Shown here piece after piece: positions 45,301-56,300 of a DNA stretch of 64,000 nt. A program made the position numbers and the translations under genes. Origin of the DNA: Ditylenchus dipsaci (lineage: Eukaryota; Nematoda; Chromadorea; Rhabditida; Anguinidae); NCBI GenBank assembly GCA_004194705.1, contig SADC01000020.1, positions 124,001 to 188,000 of the forward strand, in the 5' to 3' direction. Numbering within the stretch: position 1 is the stretch's first letter; every line of letters begins with the position of its first letter. The notes under the pieces were generated by a model. That model did no database searches. It saw nothing but the letters and a program-made list of their open reading frames with translations, and was not told where the DNA came from.

Positions 45301-48291
45301 GAACTAATTTGTGGTTTTTATCCATTTATTTTAATTTAGTGCGTGTTACCCCACAACTGTAAGCCTATGATGTCGGCTGCATGATAGTGTAAAAATTTCA
45401 GAAAATTTTCAAAACTATTCGAAAACGAAGTTTTATTCGAAACTGTTTTCATTAAAAAGGATACATTTTTGCAATCTTAATTCGAAAATTTCCACACCAT
45501 CGTGTAGCCAGCATCCTAGGCTTCCAGTTGTGGGAGACATGCTCAAAATTAAAAAAAAAATGCATAAAAACCACAAATTAGGTCAAAAAAAATGTGAAAA
45601 AGCGAGTTACTGTGTGACAACCCTCAGTGTCATGACTTTTACAATAGAAATTCTCATTCCAGCAACTAAAACAACCTCTTAAACGCTCCGTTTATTTTTT
45701 TATAAAAGTCGTGAATTAATCCAATTTTTTCCAATCTAATTCAAATTATTAGAAATCTATCGGCAGCTCCCTTTTGCCATGACATCAAGCATGATGGTCG
45801 AAAATCTCTGGCCACAACTCGGTGCACAGACCAACGTGACTCTCTGGCGTATGTGTATTTTTTAAAGTCTCACATGCATTGGTGCTATCTCCCTAAGTTT
45901 AAGTTTGTGCAACCTAGTGCCCTACAAAAAGGCCCTTCCAGTCGACTACAGGAACTTTGCCTCTCTGGCCGGTGTGAGAAAAGAAGGGGTCCGCTACTAT
46001 GGAGGTTCTGTGGAGTTGGCTGATGTAAACAATTTGGTCTATCTACTATTTATATTTGTGAATTCTTTCAGTTTTGCCCATACAACCAGGAATTTGAATG
46101 GAAATCAGTCAATTCAAGGTATACCTTTATCGTGCTTTTTTCCGTAGTGATTGTTTTAATTAAGTGACCGGAGGGACTCCAGATGTGAACTGATAGGCAA
46201 TGCTCCACCCGAGGACTCTAATTCTGGTATGCACCCTTTTCCTCTTGCCTTATTAAAGTCAAAAAACGCTCGACAACCACTGTAATTGAGTTATTCCAAA
46301 CCTAAATTTGGCTTTTGTTTCCTGAGCAAATTGTTCGTAAATATTTTTGGCAAAATTACTTGAAAAATCCAAAAAAACGGCATAGTTTTTTTTATAAATT
46401 ACTTGACTAATAAATGTCTTACATACTTTTTCTGGCGTCTGGGACCAATATTTGAGTACTCTTTAATCAAGCTTTACAAGTAACAATTTTTAAGGGGAAG
46501 GGGAAGGTATTCGCTGCTAGGGTCGAATTATTGAGCTTTTACGTCAAAACTTTACTTTTGGTCAGATCACATTAAGTGATGACTATTTGCTACATTGACG
46601 AAAAAATTACTGGGTTTCTAATTAAAAATATTTGCCTACTTGGGACATTAAATTTTACACTAACCTTTTCTATTTCTTACAACCTTTGATTTTCAGTAAT
46701 GGAGAAATATGGCCACAATTCCCGCTGCTTCGATTTTGGTCCGCTGAGCTGGACAGAGAAAAAGTGTGGGCGAGTTAAGACCTACTCACAGTTTATGGCC
46801 GGTTGCTATGAGGTAGGTGGTCTGGCGGCACATTATTTCTTTTAAAGCATTCTAAGTTTTATATTTATTCCAGTTCCTGTGTGCTCATGGCCGAATACAC
46901 CTGAGGGTGATTGATAGCACTTCTAGTCTCTATACTTGCTATTACACTGGCCAGTTGATACGCATTCGCAGGGTGGGTTGTAGCACTGATTTTAAGATTC
47001 AAAAAATTGTGATGCAAATGAATGTTCAGCAAACTTTAAAACTGCCTTTTTTATTTTGATATAGAAGGAGAGATCTTTTTTTCAATCCAACAAAATTTTT
47101 GACGCTACTGTCATATAAAAAAAATTGCGAAAAATTAAAAAAAAGCCGATTTGCAGCAACAAAGTCTATTTGCATAAAAAAATATTTTTGCAGCTAAAAT
47201 ATCTACAGTAAAAGGTCTTTTTGTAGCAGAAAAAGCTTTGTCCTGAAATAAGAGCTGTAGTAAATCACTTGGGACCAGCGACGGAACTGTTTGAGTGTTC
47301 TCTGCAAACTCCACATCTTTTCTGTTTTTTCCAAGTTTTTTGATGCAGTGGATACGAAAATAAGCGTGTAGCCATCCCTGAGTTTGATTACAATATTTTT
47401 TATTTTTTTCGGATGCCTTGCTTCCCTAATATGGTTTTTTAATTAAGAAGTATCTTGCGGGACCGAATCTAAAAAAATCTGGATAACTCGGGCTATGCGC
47501 CCGTTTTTCTTATTCAACGCATTGAAAAACGTGGAAAACTGTTGAAAGCAGCCAAAAATATAAGGGGATTACTGAGGACATTTTGAAAGACCATGCTCAC
47601 GGGTAAAAACCGGGTAGCGCCAGATTTTGTATAGTAACAAAGATAAAATTGTCCAAAACTAATTGGGTAACAAGGAAAGCTAGCAAAAATAATTACGACC
47701 AAATATTTAAAAAATAATGTAGCTCAGCAATAAAATGTTTGGTACTATTCCATTGTACCCCCAAAAGCTATTCCAGTGTACCACCCCCCCCCCCCCCAAA
47801 TAAGGACCTATTCCATTGTATCCCCGTTGTTCCCCAATGTTTTTAAATTTAATATTTAAAATAATTTCGAAAGTTAGGTGTGGCGGGCGAGTTTGCACCC
47901 ACGTAAAAATTGTTCACTCCTAAATTTTTAGATAGTGAATGGGTGGTTGCGTGAAGGTACCATCCAATGCCCTCCATGCGAAGAAATTTGCACTCACGAA
48001 AGCTCCTGGTTAAACTCAGAACCCATCAAAAATATTTCTAGTCCTGGAGTTGGAGGTGATTTTGACGAATTACCCTTCTCCACATCATTCCAACAAGAGA
48101 TTCAAAGAGAGAAGAAACTGTTTCACAAGCACACTACCTGTGCCCCTGACAATCAGGAAATGTTGGACAACGGCGAAGAAATCGGTGACCCTTTGCTGGA
48201 TGAGCCTTGCTCCTCTTCTAATCTATTGTTCTCTTTGACCAAAATGTTTGCATTTTATGTTGTGCACTACGGTTTGAACAATCTACTGTGA
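36383..48291 (+). CDS. LMLN: Leishmanolysin-like metallopeptidase (M8, invadolysin type)
   Basis: Zinc endopeptidase of family M8. Nineteen exons: 36383-36584, 36631-36661, 37306-37392, 37437-37527, 38724-38750, 38920-39048, 39745-39912, 39965-40076, 42695-42730, 42782-42894, 43318-43414, 43543-43610, 45753-45848, 45904-46024, 46072-46118, 46165-46226, 46697-46812, 46874-46972, 47932-48291. Exon 7 carries the active site ([13 protein letters not shown]); exon 10 has [11 protein letters not shown] and [10 protein letters not shown] with the third His ligand; exon 11 starts NEAMTG, the Met-turn. Downstream exons are the Cys-rich domain, ending with [14 protein letters not shown] and a hydrophobic C-terminus (possible GPI signal). 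The first exon with signal peptide was not found; the start given is an acceptor. One-base breaks at about 38991-38994, 42827-42829 and 43396, and a frame change in exon 1, look like homopolymer errors. Introns hold at least six fold-back elements. Confidence 0.92.
36901..37146 (+). mobile_element. Palindrome-word element, word TTACCCATGGGTAA
   Basis: Ends TACCGTATAACCTCTATTAG and a mirrored CAGAGGTTATTCGGTA. Palindrome TTACCCATGGGTAA at 36921-36934; the right arm has GGGTAATTGATAGAGGG and GGGTAACTAACAGAGG. The core shares AAGTGGAATTG, GTGATTAGAAAACGC and GCTGAGATATGGGG. It lies in an intron of the metallopeptidase gene. Confidence 0.85.
37863..37935 (+). repeat. Short tandem repeat, about 22-bp unit
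   Basis: Three units of GAAAATTTACGGATTTGCCG in an intron of the metallopeptidase gene. Confidence 0.7.
38360..38663. mobile_element. TA-flanked fold-back element with TTTAACGACACC words
   Basis: CGGTTGCCACTCGGTTTAAC mirrors GTTAAATCGAGCGGCAACTG, with TA on both sides. The inner arms (CCCCAAAAGTTCGTTCCCGC and its complement) match those of the element at 55080-55528, so the two are one pogo-like family. Located in the metallopeptidase intron between exons 4 and 5. Confidence 0.75.
39070..39482. mobile_element. Fold-back element with CTTTTTTCTGCCCGCTT words
   Basis: Three TTTTTTCTGCCCGCTT words on the left oppose two AAGCGGGCAGAAAAAAG words on the right. Inner arms (CCAATTTGTGATAACTTTT, ATTCGAATTTTTTTACAGAA) are inverted for about 170 bp. 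Lies in the metallopeptidase intron before the active-site exon. Confidence 0.75.
40300..41400. repeat. Degenerate 11-13 bp word array in two opposed halves
   Basis: From about 40320 to 40700 the + strand carries dozens of variants of CCCGAAATTCAAGG/GCGACATTTAAGG. From about 40810 to 41390 the complement (CCTTAAATGTCGCG, CTTCAAGAATCAGTC) dominates. Together they form a loose fold-back about 1.1 kb long, split by a TTAA-flanked element at 41048. In the 2.6-kb metallopeptidase intron 40077-42694. Confidence 0.6.
41048..41288. mobile_element. TTAA-flanked near-perfect palindrome
   Basis: TTAAAGGGCCTGACCTCTTC on the left mirrors GAAGAGGTCAGTCCCTTTAA on the right, with arms of about 105 bp (CGGTGGTCCCCCGCCAATTC, CTTGATCATTGGACTTCTG). 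Same family as 5371-5610 and 55588-55828. A degraded arm is at 59640-59770. Confidence 0.82.
41535..42460. mobile_element. Fold-back element with GTGTGCGCCAGTAA words
   Basis: Left end TTTCATTGGTTATGCGTAAA mirrors TTTACGCATAACCATTTCAT. The left arm holds about nine, the right arm about seven, GTGTGCGCC(A)GTAA words, followed by inner arms with GATACATGATACCTTCACA and its complement. A roughly 550-bp centre has no coding signal. Inside the metallopeptidase intron 40077-42694. Confidence 0.82.
43668..44585. mobile_element. Fold-back element with about 220-bp arms, split by a hAT element
   Basis: The left arm (ACACGGACAAAAATTCAAG, TTCGAAAGCTTA, GATGCATCATTCAGAATTTA, CGCCGAGGCGAGCC) is mirrored by the right arm, which is broken at 44379-44546 by a small hAT element. 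In the metallopeptidase intron after exon 12. Confidence 0.8.
44379..44546. mobile_element. Small non-autonomous hAT element with CCCCCCGC words
   Basis: TAGGGTTGGCCTCCCC mirrors GGGGAGGCCAACCCTA. The flanks are the identical octamer ATAAAAAT (44371-44378, 44547-44554). Interior is TCCCCCCCGC repeats. Inserted in the arm of the fold-back 43668-44585. Confidence 0.9.
44728..45627. mobile_element. Probable hAT fold-back with tRNA-like segments
   Basis: TAGGGTTGTCACACGGTTAA at the left opposes ACTGTGTGACAACCCTCA at the right. Flanks resemble each other (GTGTCACT, GTGTCATG) but not perfectly. Inside, GGTGGCGCAGCGCGTAAGCG (minus strand, about 45210-45229) resembles a tRNA A box and CAGGTTCGATCCCACCTGG (45053-45072) a B box, so a SINE may be embedded. 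Confidence 0.5.
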
Positions 48292-48366
48292 TTAATTTTA
48301 TTGATTGTTTTTCTTGGAAATGTCTGTACTTAAAATTGCATTTACTGTCTTTCAATTCTTTCGAAA

Positions 48367-48372
48367 AATAAA
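48367..48372 (+). promoter_or_regulatory. Polyadenylation signal of the metallopeptidase gene
   Basis: AATAAA about 75 bases after the stop codon ending at 48291. Confidence 0.65.
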
Positions 48373-48812
48373 TTACGAAGACAACATCCTTTGTATGAAA
48401 CCATTACAACGTTTTTATAAATAATAGGGCAAGCGAACCAAGCAGAAATCGGGACCAAGCGAAAATCGTGTTTTTCACATAATATACCAAATCAACGTGC
48501 TTTTAGATTATGAGTCAATCTGCGTGAACAAAATTTTGAAATTCGGCCCAGAAAAAAATTTTGCCCAAAAGAAAAGGCTTAAAATATTAAAATAACCCTG
48601 GAAATGAGTACTTTCAAGTCCGACCTCGAACTTGAACTTAACTCGAAGTACGTGAACACCTTCTAGTTCGGATCTTTGCTAAGTGAACACCCCTTTTCTG
48701 AACCTAAACTCTAACAAAAACCCGATGTCGAAGTACGTGAACAAGCCATAATCTGGCACTGTTTCAGTGACGTGCCGTCGGTGCAGGTGCAGCACCTAGT
48801 GCCATACAGGAC

Positions 48813-50191
48813 CAGTGTTGTTCCAGCGCCGACTCTTTTTGAAAAAAGGCCCAATCGTTTTCTCTTGACTTGATGGACAGGGCCGGCGCCGAGCGCCTCC
48901 CTTAAAAAATTTCTGCCCGGCGCCAGCGCCGGTGCCGATCTCTTTTGAAAAAGCCCCAAGCGCCGGCGTTCATGGCAGCGCCGACGCCGGCGCCGCGTTA
49001 ATAAATTTGTTTTTTTTTCTGTAAATTTAATAAAAAGTTTGTATTTTTAAAAATAGTGTGTTTTTTACACTGATACTAATAATAATTTTTTTATCTATAT
49101 CGATTAGCAGCATACCCTTTTTTCATTTAACAATTTCCCATGGTGAGTTATTTTGAAACAGAGGGTGTTCAAGAAATCTGAGGGATTTGGAATGGCTGTA
49201 ACTTTTTTTCCAGATCGGATTTTGAATTTCTGTTTTCGCCAATCGTTTTCTCTTGACTTGACGGTATGATGTCAGAAATAGAATTTTCGCTTGGTCTTCC
49301 TGTGGTTCGGGTTTTGGTCTGTGGTTGGCACCTAGCAGGCTGGCATTCTTGACGATTACCTCAGCCATCAGCCTCAACCGGCTGAGTTGGGAAAAGCGTC
49401 CTCAGCCTCAGCCCTCAGCCAGGTCAAAAATTTTACCTCAGCAACAGCCTCAGCCGGCTGAGGTCTGAAAATTTCACCTCAGCCGTCAGCCGGGTCAAAA
49501 AATTTCAACTCAGCCGTCAGTCTCAGCCTCAGCTGGCTGAAGTCAGCCGACTGAGGATACCACCCTGGCCCCTAGATGGCTAAAACCCGAGCCACAAGGG
49601 AGACCAAGCGACAATCGTATTTTTGACATTATACAGTTAACGAAACTGCCAGTAAAGAGAAAGCGATTGGCGAAAACAGAAATTCAAAATTTGATCTAGA
49701 AAAAAGTTAGTCATTTCACATCCTGCGGATTTCTTGAAACGGCATGTATTTTCCCTATGAAAAATAAGTACATATGAGGGAGTTATTAGATAGTGGGGAG
49801 TTCATGAAAGGAATACGGTAATCCATATTTGCTACGTGAAGTTAATTTTTTAACAATAGCATGTGATATCCTGGTTATGTTCATGCTAATAAACTAAAAG
49901 ATCAACGAGAATAACTAAAAAGAATAAAAAATTAAGAGGAATGAAAGAAATATCAACACAAAAATTCAGATAATTTAGCTTAAAATTAAGAATAATGGTT
50001 TTTTCAATATTAGGCCGTTCAATTTTGAAAACAGCTCCGGAGCCATAGCCGTTTAAAAAACATTGCCGGGGCCAGCGCCGGGAAGAAAATTTTTAGCGCC
50101 GACGCCGACAAAAAATTTTCATTGGCCCCAGCGCCGACGCCGAGCGCCAGCTTGTCGCTGTTTTTTCCGGGGCAGCGACGGAACAACACTA
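48813..50191. mobile_element. Non-autonomous hAT element with GCGCCGGCGCC words
   Basis: CAGTGTTGTTCCAGCGCCGA at the left mirrors CAGCGACGGAACAACACTA at the right. Flanking octamers TACAGGAC and TACATGAC differ at one base. Both arms are dense in CCGGCGCCAGCGCC. The centre includes a cluster of CAGCCGGCTGA words (49362-49560) and AT-rich sequence; a one-ended TACGGTA remnant is at 49822. No transposase. It fills most of the space between the metallopeptidase and the LRR gene. Confidence 0.75.
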
Positions 50192-50340
50192 TACATGACT
50201 GGTGCAGTCAAGTTTAATTTCAAGCTTTTCATTCAGTGCAAAATATATACAGATACCGAAAAAAATTCAAATTGCATTGTTGTAATTATGAGTGTACTGA
50301 AGCCATGGATTTTCAATGCTTTCGTCCTTTCGTTCCTGAT

Positions 50341-53300
50341 TTATTCCTGTGTAATCGCAACAAAAGTGGAAGAAGTTTTTTTTGGTTCATTGTCTGCAGG
50401 TAGGCTGTCTCCATGTTTCGCTGCTAATTTCTGAATGATCGCCTCCAGTGTCCTAATTGTCAGACCATAACAACCAGTCACATCAAACTGGTTTAATTGT
50501 TTGCAGGTGTCCAGCACATACGAAATTGAGTCATCAGTGATCCAAAGGGATTCAGATATGTTCAAATACTGAAAACTGTAAAAATCAGCAAATAATACCT
50601 TGAGTCTTGGATTGCTTCCAACAATTGCCTTCAGAACTGAATCATCTAAATATTCGATCATATCCAAATTAACATGCTCTAGCTGCTGGAGATTGGCCAA
50701 ATCCATCTGCACTGTAGTCATTATTGTCAGTATTACATTCAGCCAGAGAAAGACTGGTCAACTGACTCATTTGGCCTATGGATTGGAGTAGGAAGTCAGA
50801 AAGGGAGTTTCTAGGACCTATTTTCAGATAACTGAGCTTCTTCAAATGGCCGAAATTTGGTAATTGCGCAGGCATATATCCATGGATGACCACTTTCTTA
50901 AGGCTAAAAATGACACTCTGAATCTTTTTTATTCGACTTTTCGGTTGTGGACAAATCCACATTAATAGATATGTGTCAATTTAAAAATGACTCAAACGTT
51001 TTTTTTTTTCAAACTTCTGTTTTATTTTTCTCATTGCTCTTGTTCTGGATTTGTTACGACCTCCTATAATTAACGTATTTTCTCTAATGAAGTCCCCTTT
51101 GATGCATAATAGTGTTCTTGGCATCATTTTTTTCCACCATTCTCAGGCAAGTGTAATAAAATTTGTAATAAAATAAGTGGTAAATTGGCTGAGAGCGATT
51201 TACAAATATTAGGTCAAAACCAGTGTTTAGACTTTCCGAAAAGTACTTAGTACTGCTGAATTTTAACCGTCGTACTTGGTACCAGTGTTGTTTTCTTTAC
51301 AAAATTTTGTGTACGAAAAATTTTCATTTTCGTAAACATAAGAAAGCAAAAAATATTGTGTTTTTGTTTTTGAACATTTATGAAAATTTAAATTTTCTCA
51401 TTTTCATTTTTGTACACAAATGAAAATCAGGAATGTTTGTGCACATTTATGTACACAAATCAAAAGTCAAAAAGTTTTGTGTAGGTTTATGAACACAAAT
51501 GAAAACCCTGAAAATTTTGTTTATGTTTTTGTAAACATGGAAAAGATATTGTACACAACACAAAAGAACAATGTTTTATTGCATTAACAATGTGTACTAT
51601 ACTAATAAATTACAAAAACGTACTTTCTCGGGCATATTGTGCACGATAACGAGTCATGTTAGAAGATCGATCTCATTTTTGGGATTTCAAAAACCGGATA
51701 AGAACATAGAGTTTTTACATTCATGCACTTTTATGAGTTTTTTTTGCCAGTATTTGCTTTTTATTGTGTTGCGTACAATATTTTTCCCTGTGTACACAAG
51801 CATAAACAAAATTTTCAGGATTTTCATTTGTGTACATAGACCTACACAAAACCTTTTGACTTTTCATTTGTGTACACAAACGTACACAAACATTTCCTGA
51901 TGTTCATTTGGGTACAGAAATGAAAATGAGAAAATTTAAATTTTTATAAATGTTCAAAAACAAAAACTCGGAATTTTTTGTGTACATTTGTTTACGAAAA
52001 TGTAACCGCAAAACAAAACATTTGAGCGTTTACATGTGTACACAAAACATCACTGCTTGGTACTCGTACCTCGTACAAAGAAAATTTTGAGCTCGTACAT
52101 CGTACTCGTACCTCTAAAATTTCTTCTCCTACATCGTACTCGTAATACGAGTACGAATACGTGTACGAGTACTAAGCACGAGGTCCAAACACTGGTCAAA
52201 GCACAATACCAAAACTACGATTTTCAAATGATGATGGGGGCTGTCGTGCATCTGAAGCTTTGGATGAATTGAAAATATATAGGGTTGTCGAGGCGAGGCC
52301 TCGATTTCGAGGATTCCCCTCGAATCCTCGAAAAATTTCGAGGATCGAGGTTCGAGGCGAGGCGAGGACTCGAAAATTTCGAGGATCAAGTTTTGAGGCA
52401 AAGCCTCGATTTTAAAATTTCGAAAATTTAATATTGAAAAAACATGTCAAACTAAATTTGTTAAAATTTTGATGTTTTTTCAAAAAACTTTTTCGTGTCT
52501 TGCATCTTTTGCATAATTTAGAAGCTCTTTTCTTAGCCAACTCTTATTTTTGAACCACTCATCTGAATTGGTTGATCTTTAAACTAGTGCGTATACTCAA
52601 AGTATTACTGTTTTAGATAATGCCGTCTATCGTTTGGAAGCATTTTAAAAAAGTCGGGAACAAAGCAGTGTGTGATTGTGGGAAAGAGATCAGCCTTGGC
52701 AAAAGTGGAACTACAACTGGTTGCCTGGATCACTTGAATACAGAAGAACACAAAGAAGCAATGCGAAGAAAAGAAGGTGGACCAAGTGCGCCAAAGAAAG
52801 CCAAGGTGGAATCCGTTGCTACGCTGTTCAGTCCAAACTATTGCAAGCAGAAAAGCCAGCAGTTGATAAGTGATCTGACTGACTTCATCGTAGACAGCAA
52901 TCTGCCTTTTTCGATTGCCGAGTCTCCTTACCTCCGACGTCTGATCAAAAGAAAATTACGGACAAGCAAAAGTAACTTTTTATGCATTTATGTATCTGGT
53001 AAATTGACTTAATTTGAATAAATATAGCTCTCATCTCGTCATGATGTCTGTACTGAGGTTCCATTCAAAGCAGGCAAGTGCATCGAAGATCTACGTTCAT
53101 TAATCCAAGGCCAGAAACTTTCGCTCACGTTAGATGAATTCTCACACAGGGAACATTCACTTCTTTGGTGAGTATTTTTGATATTTTATTTCAATGAATG
53201 AAGTGAATGAAATTATTTCATTCACGTGGTCTAATCTTACTTCAGCATCACTGGCTCATTTCTTACTGAAGCATTCCAGTTCCAATCAAAAGTTTTGGCT

Positions 53301-56300
53301 GTTGAAGCATACGGGTGACAACATTGCAGAAAAATCAACGAAGTCATGGCCCGCCTTGAGGTAAACAAGATCAATGTGGTAGCGGCAACTCGAGACGGTG
53401 CCCCAAATTTGGCAGGTTCTAAGGGTGGAGGATGCGTTAAAGCCAACATAGTCAGGTTTGTCATTAGTTTTAGGAATCTGATGGCGCATTACATATTTAC
53501 AATGGTTGTAGTTTCCATTGCTTTTGCCACGTCCTCCATCTGGTCGTCTGGAATGGGATTAACAAAACAGCAATTATATCATCAGTCGTTGAAAAGGCAG
53601 CGAAGATAGGAATAGGATTTCACCGCACTCCAACAGCTATGTCTTCGTTCCGAGAAGTGCAAGGAGTGGGATCAACTACTTTAAATCTGGTATGCTAGTA
53701 AATATATGTCTTGCTCTAGCTGTTTGTAGTGCCTTCTATTTAGCAAGTAAAAACAAGGTGGAATTCAACTCTGGATATGCTCTCTTCAATGCTGCATCAC
53801 AAGACCTATTTACTGAAATACGCAGAAAAGTATCCAGGGTGTACCGTTTCCAAGCACATTAAAGACATGTCAGAAAACGACTTTGAGGAGATTGCCGACA
53901 TTATTCAAGTTCTTCAGCCTTTTAAGGATTGCACCAAAATGGTGCGTTTGTCTATCTTTTAGATGTAATAAAATTAAGTAATGAATATTATTTTAGGCTT
54001 CATACCAAAATGCTCCTATTTCGTGCTATCCCTTCTTTGTTAGAAAGCTATCCGAACACCTGGAAAACGTGTATGGAGAATTTGCTGTCCATATGAATGA
54101 AAGCCTTGATGCCAGAACAAAAGATCTACTGAATCAGACCGAGGTGGGAATTGCCGCGTTTCTTGATCTTCGATTAAGCTGCAAGTATGTTTTAGCTAAT
54201 GTATTTGAATGGTTTATGAACTTTATCTGCTTAGACTAACAGTGATGCCAAAGTGTGAATGGGAGTACATCAAACAAGAAATCGTCGAGCTTCTGTCAAA
54301 AGATGCTACTAAATCAGTTGTTACAAACCCGCAAGCACCAATGCAATCGTCAAGTGGGCTCTGGGAAGAAGGAGATGGTGAGCTCGTGCAAGAAACTTTA
54401 GAAGGAGGTGATGCATTCGTGGTTTGTTTAACCTTTGTTTTTTTTTGGTGTCTAAAATAGTGAATAAAATCTAGGAAGAAATTAACCGATACCTCAACGA
54501 AAAGAGACTCCCCTTACCGAGACCCGATCATCCAGGGCACGAAGACATGTACAATTGGTGGATGAATAACAATGTGAGATTTCCGAAACTTGCTGTGCTG
54601 GCTCGTAGATATTTGGCAATATCTATTTCAAGTGTGGCTTCTGAAAGGTGTTTTTCTAAGGCTAGTCTTCTCTTTGCCAATTCGCTCAGGTGTCGTCTAA
54701 CAAAACAGGCTGCCTCTAATCTACTAATCATCAAAGCTAATCTAGCGGATGAAATCTTGAAGAAAGCCAGTGAAACAAATCAAGATGAACCAAAAGAAAT
54801 AGTTGATATTTTATTTAAAGAGGATGATATGATGTGCTAGAAGATTTACTGTATTTTGGGTCTAATAAAGTCATTTCGGTTGTGTATGCAAAATTTTCGA
54901 GTTTTCGAGGCGAGGTTTCGAAATTTTCGAGGCGAGGATCGAGGCGAGGCGAGGCCTCGAAGATTTCGAGGATCGAGGTTCGAGGCGAGGCCTCGAAAAT
55001 TTCGAGGTGCGTTCGAGGAATCGAGGCCTCGCCTCGAAAAAATCCGAGGCCTCGACAACCCTAAAAATATAGTGAAATACAGTGCATTCTCGATTTAAGG
55101 ACAGAAGTTCGTTCCCATCTTGGGTCCAACACTTTTTTTTAGTCCGATTTTTTAAATTTTTCGCCAGCTGTGTTTAGACAGTCTGGTCCCAAATATCGCA
55201 AGGATTACAATTTTTACGATATTTTTAGAATTTCATAATTTTTTCTCTCGAAAAAGCGAAAAATCGATTTAAGGACAGGAATTTTTCAAAAAATTCCAAA
55301 AAAAATTTGTCCTTAACTCGAGTTTTTTCTTTTTCAAAAAATAAAGAAATAGAAAAAAAATTTGTTTTTCTGAAAAACGATCGGGAAAATCGTAATTCTT
55401 GCAATATTTGGGGCCAGACTGACAAAACTGGCAAAAAATTTCAAAAATCGGAATAAAGAAATTGTCGAACCCAAGGTGGGAACGAACTTTGGAAGGTCCT
55501 TGAGTGTCCTTTAACCGTGAGTGGACTGTACAGCTGGAAAAAATTATTTATAAAACAGCGCGCATTCGAAAAAAAGGGGAGAACGCTTTAAAGGGCCATG
55601 GCCACGCTTCCTAGATTTCCCCTACCAATCCGAAAATTTTCGCCTAATCATTGAAATTCTTTACGGATTTTTCAGCTTGGGTTCTAACAAAACAAGGGCT
55701 TGAATTTAATTTTAAGTATAGCCGTGTTAGAAACCAAGTAAAAAAATCCATACAGAAGTTCAATGATTAGGAATTTTTTTATAATTGGTGGTGGACAGCC
55801 ATTGTAGGAGACGGCAATGGCCCTTTAACGCCAGTTCTCATATAATTTTCAATTCTACACAAGTTTTGTTGACATGATATATCCGAGTTGTTTAGAATAT
55901 ATGTCTAAAAATGCTGATTAGGTTACTTTGTCACTTAGGGAGCGTCAGATTACAAATACAATACCATTGATTTTTAGTGAACGACTTACTGGTTGAGGTT
56001 GGAGAATAGTGCGACCAAATCAGAATTTTCTTCTATTGCATTCAGTTCCAAGCACTCCAACTGATGGCATCTATCACCGATTACTGCAATTTTGGCGTTG
56101 CCTATCCCACTACACGGTGTCATCTTCAGACTTTTAAGTGTGCAGGGCAAGTTTCGAAAAGACGCTTCTCTCAATTCGAAATTTGTCAGCTGTAGTTTTT
56201 GAAGCAGGCAACATTTGTCGAAAATTCAGTTAGTGATAAGACCTACAAAAAAACATTTCTGTAAATAAAGGTTTTTAAGTCGATCAGAAAGGGCAACTTG

